DNA from: DASRBN01 sp035294305
GTDB lineage: Bacteria > Chloroflexota > Ktedonobacteria > Ktedonobacterales > Ktedonobacteraceae
Direction of reading: 5' to 3'
NCBI GenBank assembly: GCA_035294305.1
Contig: DATGLD010000048.1
Location: 496,001-560,000 of the forward strand
DNA length: 64,000 nt
The position numbers and the translations under genes are program-made. The notes under the pieces are model-generated. The model did not search any database. It worked only from the letters and a program-made list of their open reading frames with translations, and had not been told where the DNA came from. Below, one piece after another: positions 18,321 to 26,202 of this stretch. How positions within the stretch are numbered: the stretch's first letter is position 1; every line of letters starts with the position of its first letter.

Positions 18321-19265
18321 TTACCTCAACGCATGGCTAGATTTCTGCGAATTGAGATAGCGGTAGGCGCGACTGACACGACGCCAATCCAGTTCTTTGC
18401 CGCGAACGGGGCGTTCTTCATCCAAAGCTTTAAGGCGGTTAGTGGCGAGGAAGCGCCGCCGCAGGTTCGAGAGGTCGATCTGTTCATCTGGGGCGAAAAA
18501 GGCCTTGTAGAGCAGTGTGGCCTCAGCAAGCGTCAGGGTGCCATCTCCGGTTGCCGGCTCCTTCAGCGTGGAAAAAGGGCGCGTTTCCTTACCGCTGCGT
18601 GTAGATGTATCCTGTTTCCACCATTCAGGGCCAGTATTAGAGGCGCCCATCGCTGCCATATCCGCGAGATAACGCAGCACAATTTCGGGGTCGCGCTGCA
18701 CTTGCGAACGTAAAGAATGGAGTGCTGCTTCAAGCACAGGCTGCACTTCGGGATCAAGGATATGCCGGCCAGATTCGATATCCGCTACCGATTTCCAGCT
18801 TACGCGTAAGCTGGGGACAGGGTGTTGATGCAGATTGGGGCACAGTTCATCGCGATTGGCGCGTAGCAAGAGACTGTGAATAAGGGAAACTGAGGAACCC
18901 TGGTCCGAGCTTTTCCAGATGTAGATCTGTTGCTCCTGCCAGCCTGCTTTGAGTTGCAGGAGTGTAGCCTGTTCGGGCCAGACGAGCAGAGCATCCAGCG
19001 TGCGATCCACCGCGTCGCTGACCGATTCTGTGCCGGCTACCAGCCGCATGGGAGGTCCCCACGGGCTATCACGCAATAAGACCCATAACGACCAATCACG
19101 AATGGCAAAAATAACAACACTTGTAGTAACAATCATCTGGCGCGGAGCATTATCGCGCACAGGGTGCGCCTCAATTGTCCTGCCAGAGCCTACCGAGGGC
19201 TTATGCATAAGAAAAAATAACCCCGTTTCATTATGGATGGTCTGGATACTATCGATTGTACCCAT
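18321..19265 (-). CDS. NrtR-like protein with degenerate NUDIX domain
   Basis: About 314 residues from an ATG at 19265; a TTG at 19322 would add 19. The N-terminal half (IVTTSVVIFAIRDWSLWVLL then GPPMRLVAGTESVSDAVDRTL) follows a NUDIX fold, but the catalytic NUDIX-box Glu cluster (REUXEE) is absent. The C-terminus (LTLAEATLLYKAFFAPDE, DLSNLRRRFLATNRLKAL) matches the winged-helix domain of NrtR-type regulators. Such proteins bind ADP-ribose or related nucleotides and repress NAD or sugar genes. Inference: a DNA-binding regulator rather than a hydrolase. A hairpin lies directly upstream, leaving the true start and promoter unclear. No NAD gene is adjacent. Confidence 0.55.
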   Translation of the reverse strand: MGTIDSIQTIHNETGLFFLMHKPSVGSGRTIEAHPVRDNAPRQMIVTTSVVIFAIRDWSLWVLLRDSPWGPPMRLVAGTESVSDAVDRTLDALLVWPEQATLLQLKAGWQEQQIYIWKSSDQGSSVSLIHSLLLRANRDELCPNLHQHPVPSLRVSWKSVADIESGRHILDPEVQPVLEAALHSLRSQVQRDPEIVLRYLADMAAMGASNTGPEWWKQDTSTRSGKETRPFSTLKEPATGDGTLTLAEATLLYKAFFAPDEQIDLSNLRRRFLATNRLKALDEERPVRGKELDWRRVSRAYRYLNSQKSSHALR

Positions 19266-19329
19266 TTCCGGACATAAGCGCAAGGGACCAGTAATGCGAT
19301 TTTTAGCGAGTGTGGGAATCAAGAAAATG

Positions 19330-19367
19330 AAGAGGACACTCCAATAAATCAGGAGTGCCCTCTTTTT
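19330..19367. terminator. Stem-loop with flanking T-rich sequence on both sides
   Basis: Arms 19330-19342 and 19352-19364 pair with one mismatch around a 9-nt loop. TTTTT follows on the plus strand, and on the minus strand the second arm runs into TTCATTTTCTT. It lies between the small membrane ORF and the NrtR-like gene, so it probably ends the small ORF's transcript. Confidence 0.6.
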
Positions 19368-19388
19368 ATTGTAACTGCCGCCTTATGA

Positions 19389-19544
19389 CTAGTGGGCAAA
19401 AATCAGGTGCAAGCCCAACGCGGTTGCGGCAGAGGCAAGCACGGCCAGTAGTTGAAGGAGGCGAATTTTCAGAAGAAACTGGCGATTATCAATAGCTATA
19501 GCTTTAGCACCGCTGGATTGTCGAACATATCGTTGATTCTGCAT
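19389..19544 (-). CDS. 51-residue putative single-pass membrane peptide
   Basis: A small frame starting at an ATG at 19542-19544 and ending in TAG at 19389. Its N-terminal half is polar and basic (MQNQRYVRQSSGAKAIAIDN), then RQFLLKIR leads into a hydrophobic run LLQLLAVLASAATALGLHLI, long enough to cross a membrane. An AAGGGAAAAGG stretch precedes the start. It is followed by its own stem-loop terminator. No family is recognised. Size, topology and flanking signals support translation, but codon evidence for 51 residues is thin. Confidence 0.5.
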   Translation of the reverse strand: MQNQRYVRQSSGAKAIAIDNRQFLLKIRLLQLLAVLASAATALGLHLIFAH

Positions 19545-19720
19545 TACCTTTTCCCTTGTATGAAAGAGAACCAGATGTATGATGAAAGCGTTCTGGTATT
19601 GATTACTCCTGCTTTCAATTACATATACGTAGGGAGTAAGGGTTTGGTTGCATGTGTTTTATGAATTATATCACAATTGCGCACTCTGTATGCTATGTCA
19701 CAAATCACTCCGGTTCGCAT

Positions 19721-20419
19721 TCACACCGGCAGCTCGGGTGGTTCGCTCTCATTTCCACCCGAGTGCACCTGCTCCACCTGCCCGGCGACCATAGAGGTAT
19801 CGGCGTTCGAGGATTGCATCTCCGGCTCACTTATGGCCGGCAGGAGATCGCTGTGCATTTCCAGTAAGCGGCGGGCGCGCGTATATTCCTGATCGAGCAG
19901 TACGCGGAAAAGCTGTTCGCATACTGCAAGCGACTCGGCAGCGGCGGCGCGTTTTGAGGCAGTCAGGGAGCCGAGCATATCATGACGTTTGGCGGTACGG
20001 AACAGGACATGCACCTTTTCCAGCACCTCGGCAAATTCAGCATGCACCTGTTCATTCCAGTTTTGCTTTTCGATTACGGCCCTGGCTTTGGCGAGGAAAC
20101 GCCCACAAACTTTGATGACCGTATTGTATTCGTTGTTTCGAGCTTCGACAATTACCTCGAGGATGCGGCGTTCATCGGCAGCATCGAGTGCCATGACCGA
20201 AAAAATGCTCGCTTCGCCGCCCATCTCATGAATTTCGTGCGCCAACTGGCGAAATTGCTTCTCTACCTCTTCCGAATATGGGAGTAGATAGACCGAATTT
20301 TGAAGCGCAAAAGCGCCCAGATTCTGCAAACGCCGCCAGACCCAGACACGCTTTTGCGATGGTTCACTCGGTACTTTATATGTTAGTTGCAGCCAACGGA
20401 TAGGTTCACGTTCCAACAT
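19721..20419 (-). CDS. ChrB N-terminal-domain-like regulator
   Basis: A 232-residue protein whose first part (WLQLTYKVPSEPSQKRVWVW, RLQNLGAFALQNSVYLLPY, EIHEMGGEASIFSVMALD) matches the ChrB N-terminal domain seen in chromate-resistance regulators. The remainder is helical with no recognised domain. The canonical C-terminal ChrB domain appears absent. I use the ATG at 20419, preceded by AGGGG at 9 nt, rather than a GTG 18 bp upstream that has no ribosome site. It is far from the ChrA transporter at 45.7 kb. A palindrome sits beside its promoter, so autoregulation is plausible. Function in chromate response is family inference. Confidence 0.65.
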   Translation of the reverse strand: MLEREPIRWLQLTYKVPSEPSQKRVWVWRRLQNLGAFALQNSVYLLPYSEEVEKQFRQLAHEIHEMGGEASIFSVMALDAADERRILEVIVEARNNEYNTVIKVCGRFLAKARAVIEKQNWNEQVHAEFAEVLEKVHVLFRTAKRHDMLGSLTASKRAAAAESLAVCEQLFRVLLDQEYTRARRLLEMHSDLLPAISEPEMQSSNADTSMVAGQVEQVHSGGNESEPPELPV

Positions 20420-20450
20420 GGATTTTTCCCCTGACACAATGAAAATAGCC

Positions 20451-20505
20451 AGTAACGATAGTTACTAACTGGGGCTATCGTACACCTATCGTCAAATGAA
20501 GTCAA
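20451..20505 (-). promoter_or_regulatory. ChrB-like gene promoter with palindromic operator
   Basis: On the minus strand, TTGACT (20500-20505) and TACGAT (20477-20482) are spaced 17 nt. Just downstream, at the expected transcription start, is a 16-bp palindrome AGTAAC-N4-GTTACT at 20451-20466. A site there would block transcription, fitting self-repression by the ChrB-like protein or another regulator. Confidence 0.55.
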
Positions 20506-20631
20506 GCGCGTTAACGAGTAATGCTGTCCCGGAGTACAGTTTGGAACTGACCCTCTGCCTGGTATGATTGATCAGGACGCAAGTTATAATGGGGATAGAC
20601 TGTCCGGCCTTAAGAGAGGAGAAAGAAACAG

Positions 20632-21027
20632 ATGGATTACGAATCATTCAAAACCTGGTTCGAGGCGTTAGGACGCGCCTGGGAGAATCGCGACCCACGT
20701 GCGGCAGCGGCACTTTTTACAGAGGATGCTGTCTATCATGAAAATCCATTTGAGGAGCCGATACATGGTCGAACGGCCATTTATCGCTATTGGACTGGTG
20801 AGACACGAGCGCAGGAACAGATCACCTTCCATTCGGAAATCCTGGGTGTGACTCAGGATACGGGATTTGCGCACTGGCGGGTGTCTTTTGTACGCATACC
20901 ATCGAAAAATAGGGTGGAATTGGATGGGATTTGCGCTATTCGTTTAAATGATGAGCATCTCTGTTACTCATTGCGGGAATGGTGGCACACGTGGGAACAG
21001 GGAGCTATTGGAACACAGGCACTATGA
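20632..21027 (+). CDS. NTF2/SnoaL-like fold protein
   Basis: A 131-residue single-domain protein. The pattern FKTWFEALGRAWENRDPRAAAALFTEDAVYHENPF followed by GRTAIYRYWTG is typical of SnoaL-like/nuclear transport factor 2 folds, cone-shaped proteins that bind or isomerise small hydrophobic molecules. AGAGAGGAG precedes the ATG closely. It heads a plus-strand run with the PPOX-like and prenyltransferase genes, but the 60-bp gap to the next gene leaves operon membership open. No catalytic residues can be assigned with confidence. Confidence 0.75.
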   Translation: MDYESFKTWFEALGRAWENRDPRAAAALFTEDAVYHENPFEEPIHGRTAIYRYWTGETRAQEQITFHSEILGVTQDTGFAHWRVSFVRIPSKNRVELDGICAIRLNDEHLCYSLREWWHTWEQGAIGTQAL

Positions 21028-21088
21028 TATGCATAGAGGAGCTTTTTAGAAGCGGGCAAGTGTGTAGAGCCCCAAAGGAGAAATAGCT

Positions 21089-21550
21089 ATGGATGATATG
21101 ACTGGCGCGAAGATTTCCGCGTTTCTCGCACAATATGACACGATGGCGATTGCCACAGTACATGATGACCAACCCTACGTTACCCGCGTATTTTTCGTTG
21201 AAGATGCTGCCAGCGATAGCAGTTTGAAACTATATGGGACTTTCATTACATCATCGCGCAAGCTGGCGAACCTGCGCGAAAACCCGCGCGTGGGTCTCTT
21301 TATTGGTCCCAGCGAACCGACGATCTGGCTTGAAGCGACGGCTCAGGCCCACATTCTGACCGATGAGAGCGCTGTTGCTGCTGTGCGCGAAAACCTGGGG
21401 AAAAAATCGGCGACGGCAGCAGGCTTTATTGCGATGGTTCCAACTGCCGCGGTAGAACTACAGGTAAACTGGCTGCGTATCACTGACCTGACAGGCGGCC
21501 CTGTATATACAGAAGCCAGCTTTGACGAGGAGTCCTCTGGCGGGGAGTAA
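21089..21550 (+). CDS. Pyridoxamine-5'-phosphate-oxidase-like (split barrel) protein
   Basis: A 153-residue split beta-barrel protein. KISAFLAQYDTMAIATVHDDQPYVTRVFFVED, then LKLYGTFITSSRKLANLRENPRVGLFIG, is the standard PPOX-like order, where the Thr/Lys-Asn-rich loop contacts flavin phosphate. Members use FMN, heme or F420; F420 use is possible given F420 enzymes elsewhere in this window. The C-terminal part is not diagnostic. It ends 6 bp before the prenyltransferase start, so the two are probably co-transcribed. AAAGGAG precedes the ATG. Confidence 0.75.
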   Translation: MDDMTGAKISAFLAQYDTMAIATVHDDQPYVTRVFFVEDAASDSSLKLYGTFITSSRKLANLRENPRVGLFIGPSEPTIWLEATAQAHILTDESAVAAVRENLGKKSATAAGFIAMVPTAAVELQVNWLRITDLTGGPVYTEASFDEESSGGE

Positions 21551-21556
21551 CGCAAT

Positions 21557-22480
21557 ATGAATAGATTGCAGCTTTTTTTGCAGGTAACGCGAGCGCGTAC
21601 GCTGCCGGTGATGCTGGCACCAGTATTCATTGGCTCTATTCTGGCCTGGCAGCAGGGTTCGCCATTTTATTGGGGATTATTCGCGTTAACCCTTATTGGA
21701 GCTCTGGCCGCGCACCTGGGGGCCAATGTCATTAACGACGTATTTGACTTCAGCGAGGGAACGGACCAGGCGGCGATGGAGATCATGCCGGAGGGACAGA
21801 CGGTGGCTACGGGTTCCACATTTCTGCTCAATGGCAAACTCTCATTGCGAACCTATCGCCTCCTGGCGTTTTCCTGTTTCGCCATTGCCCTGATCTGCGG
21901 CATCGTGTTGAGCTTCTTCCGGCCCTGGACGTTAGCGTTTGGCGCGGTCGGTTTCCTGCTGGCATTTTTCTATGTTGCCCCGCCACTGCGCCTGGCCTAT
22001 ATTGGGCGCGGGCTTGGTGAACTGGATATCCTGATCTCGTTCGGCATTTTACCGGTCGTCGGCTCATACTATACGCAGTCTAACGCGGTGACACTGACGG
22101 CACTGCTTGCTTCCTTACCAATTGGCCTGTATACGACGGTGGTACTCTACTTCCATCATTTTTTGCACTGGCGGGCGGATAAGCAGGTGGGCAAAGTGAC
22201 GCCGGTTGTGGCATTGGGGGAGCATGGGGCGCGCATCGTGGGGGCTTTTTTGCTGCTATTGATAGCGATTGTGCTGCTGATCGATATTTTTTTACGGGCG
22301 CTGCCATGGTATAGTATCATTGCCGCACTGACGATCATTCCGGTACAATTTGCTTTGCGCGATGCTACTGGGGATCTGAAGCAATATCTGAAGCTGATGG
22401 CAACCAATTTCAACGGCGATATGCAGGCGGCGCTGCTTATCGTAATAGCGCTGCTGGTGAGTGGTTTTTTGCATGTGTAG
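21557..22480 (+). CDS. menA: MenA/UbiA-family prenyltransferase
   Basis: A 307-residue integral membrane protein with about nine helices. The first Asp-rich motif is in NVINDVFDFSEGTDQA near residues 56-71, and the second in HWRADKQVGKVTPVVALG near 197-214; both bind Mg-prenyl diphosphate in UbiA-family enzymes. Sequence around these motifs most resembles 1,4-dihydroxy-2-naphthoate prenyltransferase, which makes demethylmenaquinone in the membrane. No other men gene is present here, so another UbiA reaction is possible. It follows the PPOX-like gene by 6 bp. Confidence 0.75.
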   Translation: MNRLQLFLQVTRARTLPVMLAPVFIGSILAWQQGSPFYWGLFALTLIGALAAHLGANVINDVFDFSEGTDQAAMEIMPEGQTVATGSTFLLNGKLSLRTYRLLAFSCFAIALICGIVLSFFRPWTLAFGAVGFLLAFFYVAPPLRLAYIGRGLGELDILISFGILPVVGSYYTQSNAVTLTALLASLPIGLYTTVVLYFHHFLHWRADKQVGKVTPVVALGEHGARIVGAFLLLLIAIVLLIDIFLRALPWYSIIAALTIIPVQFALRDATGDLKQYLKLMATNFNGDMQAALLIVIALLVSGFLHV

Positions 22481-22591
22481 TATTCCAATGCTATTGGCAA
22501 GAACTTCGGAACAGGTTACAATGCCGGTGTGGTATTTGAAATACCTGTCAAACTATGAAAATTGAGGTGTACATTGACAACTGGAGTGAAA

Positions 22592-22999
22592 ATGTCGCTG
22601 CGCCTGTTCGCGACACTGGCGCTGCTTATCGGTCTATTCATGTGGATATTTAACATTAATGAGCAAACGGCTAGCCTGATGACTACGCTGGTCGCGATAC
22701 ACATTACCTGCGCCGTGCTGGTGTTACTGCTCTCGATTACAGTCTTATTCTTGCCGGTTCCCGCGGGCGGCAATATTCGCACGCTTCAACGGCTAACCGT
22801 CCTGCTGGCTCTCTGCACGATGCTGGTAGGGTACCTGCAACTTATCGGAGTAATCGATGGCCTGGTAGCCCCATTGCTACATCTCATACTGGCGCTGGCA
22901 GTGGTGAGTATGATTGAGACGACACTGGCGCGGCAGAAACGTCTCACGCAGGCAAGCAAGCGGAACCTCAGTATGAATGCAGAGGCACCCACGAAATAA
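22592..22999 (+). CDS. Four-helix membrane protein of unknown function
   Basis: About 135 residues from an ATG at 22592 with GGAG 5 nt upstream; an in-frame TTG at 22574 with GAGGT upstream is an alternative. Four hydrophobic segments are visible (near LFATLALLIGLFMWIF, IHITCAVLVLLLSITVLFL, LTVLLALCTMLVGYLQLIGV and LLHLILALAVVSMIE), ending in a basic tail RQKRLTQASKRN. I recognise no family. It lies 110 bp after the prenyltransferase and 39 bp before the dehydrogenase, on the same strand, so co-transcription is possible. Confidence 0.7.
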   Translation: MSLRLFATLALLIGLFMWIFNINEQTASLMTTLVAIHITCAVLVLLLSITVLFLPVPAGGNIRTLQRLTVLLALCTMLVGYLQLIGVIDGLVAPLLHLILALAVVSMIETTLARQKRLTQASKRNLSMNAEAPTK

Positions 23000-23038
23000 T
23001 CATCAGAGATCATACAAGCAGGTAAGGAGGCAAACGCG

Positions 23039-23809
23039 ATGACGACACTGGAAGGGAAAGTGGCAATTGTAACAGGTGCGGCCAGTGGCATTGGCCTGGC
23101 AATTGCGCGCGACCTGGCAGGGCGTGGTGTTCGAGTAACACTGTCAGATATCGACGTGGAGCATGGAAGCGCCGAGGCAGCTCAACTGGCGGGGGCGCGT
23201 TTCCAGAAAGCTGATATGTCCAGAGATGAGGATTGCCTGCGACTGGTAGCGGATACGACTGCCGCTGAGGGCAAAGTGGATATCCTGGTCAATAACGCGG
23301 GCATCCAGTATGTTGCGCCGATTACTGAATTTCCGGAGGAGAAGTGGCGTCTGATTATCGATATTATGCTGACGGCGCCATTCCTGCTGACCAAGGCAGT
23401 TTTGCCGGGGATGTACGCGCAGCTTTGGGGACGCATCATCAATATCTCCTCGGTTCACGGGCTGCGAGCTTCTGCTTTCAAATCGGCATACGTGGCCGCC
23501 AAGCATGGCCTGATCGGCTTGACGCGGGTGACAGCGCTGGAGGGCGCTGCACATGGCGTGACGTGCAATGCGATCTGCCCCTCTTATGTGCGAACCGCGC
23601 TGGTGGAGAAGCAGATCGCTTCCCAGGCGAAGGTGCACGGCATTCCAGAATCCGAAGTAGTGGAGAAGATTATGGTGGCCGAGGTGCCGATCCATCGCCT
23701 GCTGGAGCCAGAGGAGGTGGCAAAGTTTGTAGGTTACCTGTGCTCAGATGACGCGAGCGGCATTACCGGCAGCGCGATGACGATAGATTGCGGGTGGACA
23801 GCCCATTGA
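23039..23809 (+). CDS. 3-Hydroxybutyrate dehydrogenase-like SDR
   Basis: A 256-residue classical short-chain dehydrogenase. Cofactor loop TGAASGIG is at residues 12-19, NNAG at 85-88, catalytic Ser in INISSVHG near 137-138, Tyr151 and Lys155 in YVAAKHG. The tail RLLEPEEVAKFVGYLCSDDASGITGSAMTIDCGWTAH and SYVRTALVEKQIA match D-beta-hydroxybutyrate dehydrogenases, which interconvert 3-hydroxybutyrate and acetoacetate with NAD. The convergent acetyl-CoA acetyltransferase makes a ketone-body or PHB role plausible. Its stop codon lies in the arm of a 74-nt palindrome. AAGGAGG precedes the ATG. Confidence 0.8.
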   Translation: MTTLEGKVAIVTGAASGIGLAIARDLAGRGVRVTLSDIDVEHGSAEAAQLAGARFQKADMSRDEDCLRLVADTTAAEGKVDILVNNAGIQYVAPITEFPEEKWRLIIDIMLTAPFLLTKAVLPGMYAQLWGRIINISSVHGLRASAFKSAYVAAKHGLIGLTRVTALEGAAHGVTCNAICPSYVRTALVEKQIASQAKVHGIPESEVVEKIMVAEVPIHRLLEPEEVAKFVGYLCSDDASGITGSAMTIDCGWTAH

Positions 23810-23877
23810 AAATACGAGCAAAATAGAAATGGATGAGCCTCGGCTCATCCATTTCTATTTTGCTCGTATTTTCAATG
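23804..23877. terminator. 74-nt perfect palindrome between convergent genes
   Basis: Two perfectly complementary 36-nt arms (23804-23839 and 23842-23877) are separated by two bases. The left arm includes the last codon and TGA stop of the dehydrogenase; the right arm ends 8 bp from the acetyltransferase stop. It can act as a bidirectional terminator. A fully perfect 36-bp stem is far longer than needed for termination. Confidence 0.8.
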
Positions 23878-23884
23878 CTTATTT

Positions 23885-25069
23885 CTACGCAACATTTTCA
23901 ATGACGGCTGCGATGCCCTGTCCGCCGCCGATGCAGAGGGAGGCGGCACCATATTTGAGATGGTGCCGGCGCAGTTCGTACATTAGGGTCAGTACCAGGC
24001 GCGCGCCGCTGGCCGCCAGGGGATGGCCGATGGAGATTGCCCCGCCGTTGACGTTGGTCTTGTCGCGATCCAGGCCAAGTTCTTTCTCGACGGCCAGGTA
24101 TTGCGGGGAGAATGCCTCGTTGACCTCGACGCGGTGCAGGTCGGACAGGCTCAAATCGGCACGCTTAAGCGCCTGGCGAATGGCCGGGGCAGGACCAATG
24201 CCCATGATTTCGGGTGGAACGCCGACGACACCCCACGAGACCAGGCGAGCGATGGGCTTCAGGTTATGCTGCTGCACCGCATCGCCCGTTGCCAGAATGA
24301 CGGCTGCCCCGGCGTCATTGATGCCACTGGCATTGCCGGGAGTAACAACACCGCCAGCGCGGAATCGCGCTGGCAGTTTCGCCAGGGCCTCTATCGAGGT
24401 ATCGCGAATGCCCTCGTCCTGTGTGATCTCGACAGGTTTGCCCTTGCGGTCTTTGACGGTAACCGGCACAATCTCCTCGGCCAGCAAGCCGCTCTGTTGA
24501 GCGCGACGAGCGGCAGTCTGACTACGTAAGGCATAGGCGTCCACCTGTTCTCGCGTCAGGCCATATTTTTCAGCGAGGTTTTCGGCTGTGATAGCCATGC
24601 CGCAGCCGACATAGCTGTCTATGAGGGCCTCCCACAGACTGTCTTCCAGCTGCGGCGCCTGCCCAAGTTTGAAACCATTGCGCGCTCCACGAATAACATG
24701 AGGCGCCTGGGTCATATTTTCCGCGCCGCCGGCCAGGGCAATCTGGCCCTCGCCCAATTGGAGCATCTGGGCGGCGCTGATGATGGCCTGGAGGCCCGAG
24801 CCGCATAAGCGATTCACGGTAAGCGCAGGAGTTTCAATCGATAAGCCGGCTTTCAGAGCGACATGACGCGCAAAATAGATGGCGTCCTTGCTGGTCTGAA
24901 TGACGTTACCCATCACTACTTGATCAATCTGTTGGGGATTTACTGTACTGCGCTCGATGGCTCCTTTGCCAGCGATGACAGCAAGATCGATAGCGCTGAC
25001 ATCAGAGAGGGAGCCTTGCAATACGCCGAACGGGGTTCTGGCTCCATCGATGATATAGATATCTTGCAT
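23885..25069 (-). CDS. Acetyl-CoA C-acetyltransferase (thiolase)
   Basis: A 394-residue thiolase II-type enzyme. The acylated nucleophile Cys89 lies in TVNRLCGSGLQAI, the catalytic His in NGGAISIGHPLAASGAR near residue 348, and the second Cys in SLCIGGGQG near 378. It condenses or cleaves acetoacetyl-CoA in the cytoplasm. With the facing 3-hydroxybutyrate dehydrogenase it could supply or use C4 units, and the adjacent acetate transporter fits short-chain carbon use. GGAG-type sequence precedes the ATG. Divergent from the acetate transporter over 448 bp. Confidence 0.9.
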   Translation of the reverse strand: MQDIYIIDGARTPFGVLQGSLSDVSAIDLAVIAGKGAIERSTVNPQQIDQVVMGNVIQTSKDAIYFARHVALKAGLSIETPALTVNRLCGSGLQAIISAAQMLQLGEGQIALAGGAENMTQAPHVIRGARNGFKLGQAPQLEDSLWEALIDSYVGCGMAITAENLAEKYGLTREQVDAYALRSQTAARRAQQSGLLAEEIVPVTVKDRKGKPVEITQDEGIRDTSIEALAKLPARFRAGGVVTPGNASGINDAGAAVILATGDAVQQHNLKPIARLVSWGVVGVPPEIMGIGPAPAIRQALKRADLSLSDLHRVEVNEAFSPQYLAVEKELGLDRDKTNVNGGAISIGHPLAASGARLVLTLMYELRRHHLKYGAASLCIGGGQGIAAVIENVA

Positions 25070-25168
25070 AATCGAGTTCTCCTACTGTTGAAATGACTGT
25101 TTGTCACTAAGTAGAGTGTAACATGCAAAAGACTTGAGTCGCAAGCCACAAAACTCTGGCAAGCCTCG

Positions 25169-25197
25169 TTACAAACGGGCTGTTTGTATGTTATAAT
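25169..25197 (+). promoter_or_regulatory. Promoter of the acetate transporter
   Basis: TTACAA at 25169-25174 and TATAAT at 25192-25197 are 17 nt apart. This predicts transcription from about 25205, leaving an untranslated leader of about 310 nt before the ATG at 25518. Confidence 0.65.
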
Positions 25198-25204
25198 GTC
25201 TTAT

Positions 25205-25517
25205 AAGCACAAGCCTCAAGCGAGTATAGCATTGATGGTTGTGCGGACTACATCTATCGAAGGAAGGAGGGAGAAAACTTACCCAATTCATAGGCCATAC
25301 TTCACTATTCTCCGTTGGTAGTGTGAAGTTGATCGCCTACCCCGGGCGATTGCAAAGCCATCCATAAACCTTATGGATGGTTCGTATCCTACCTACTCTT
25401 GCAGGCACCGCGGCCTGCGACAAGCAAATGCAAGAGGTTAAACATGGTGTTTACCTCAAATGCACCGGTGAGTGTGTACATGTATGCTAGTCTTTTAATG
25501 AAAGGTGGGAACCTTTA
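25205..25517 (+). promoter_or_regulatory. Structured 5' leader, possible undescribed riboswitch or RNA switch
   Basis: Six potential stem-loops follow one another: 25300-25328 (bulged), 25332-25350, 25358-25380 (10 perfect bp, 3-nt loop), 25401-25418, 25434-25457 (one bulge) and 25501-25516. The last pairs AAAGGT with ACCTTT over a GGGA loop and ends one base before the start codon, so it would cover the ribosome site. A purine-rich stretch (25260-25277) lies near the 5' end. I could not match it to a known riboswitch class. Function is inferred from layout. Confidence 0.5.
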
Positions 25518-26177
25518 ATGGCTCAATATGCAGAACGAGCTGAAGTTGCAGCCCCAGCTGCCGCTAATCCTGCTCCTCTTGGCCTTAGCGCCTTCGCACT
25601 TACTACATTTGTCCTCAGCGCCACCAACGCACAATTCCTTTTCAAGGGCACTACGATTGACACAGGGGCAATCGCTCTCGGCCTCGCGGCTTTCTACGGT
25701 GGTCTTGTTCAACTTGTCGCCGGTATTCAGGAGTTTAGAAACAACAATACCTTCGGCGCGACAGCCTTCTGCTCCTACGGAGGGTTCTGGCTCGCCGTCG
25801 CATTTACTCTCGCGCCATTATTCGGAGGCAAGAGCCTTGTTGTCCTTACAGGTGCGACTTCATCGGCGGACATCTCGGCGGGAGTTGGTATCTTCCTGCT
25901 TGGATGGACCATCTTCACCGGATTGATGTTCTTAGGCACCTTGAGAAGCAACCTTGCCCTTATAGCCGTTTTCTTCTTCCTGTTCCTGACATTCCTGGCA
26001 TTGACGATCGGTTGGCTTTCAGGCCTCCCAACTGCAGGAACTGGCGCTTTGACCTGGGTGAATATTGGTGGCTGGCTCGGCATCATCACCGCGCTCGTGG
26101 CCTGGTATACAGCTCTGGCCGGTATACTTGCATCCACCAAGTCCGCTTTCCAGTTGCCAGTTTTCCCAATGGGCTAA
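25518..26177 (+). CDS. Acetate uptake transporter, GPR1/FUN34/YaaH family
   Basis: A 219-residue membrane protein with six predicted helices. The hallmark NPAPLGL is at residues 17-23, and FGATAFCSYGGFWLA near 75-90 is the second family motif. Members such as SatP form hexameric channels or proton-coupled carriers for acetate and succinate in the cytoplasmic membrane. The ribosome site is within a hairpin directly before the ATG. Preceded by a long structured leader and followed by a stem-loop. The C-terminus is short and polar. Confidence 0.9.
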   Translation: MAQYAERAEVAAPAAANPAPLGLSAFALTTFVLSATNAQFLFKGTTIDTGAIALGLAAFYGGLVQLVAGIQEFRNNNTFGATAFCSYGGFWLAVAFTLAPLFGGKSLVVLTGATSSADISAGVGIFLLGWTIFTGLMFLGTLRSNLALIAVFFFLFLTFLALTIGWLSGLPTAGTGALTWVNIGGWLGIITALVAWYTALAGILASTKSAFQLPVFPMG

Positions 26178-26202
26178 TCTTTCCTGGGCTGTAAGTTTAG
26201 CT

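Noticed and set aside
25235..25321. 28-codon frame in the acetate transporter leader as an attenuator peptide
   Set aside because: No ribosome site before its ATG and no terminator overlapping its end; the region is better explained by RNA structure.
25205..25517. Known riboswitch classes (c-di-AMP, c-di-GMP, glycine, fluoride, ykkC) in the acetate transporter leader
   Set aside because: I looked for the conserved cores of these classes and did not find them in order. A covariance search would be decisive.
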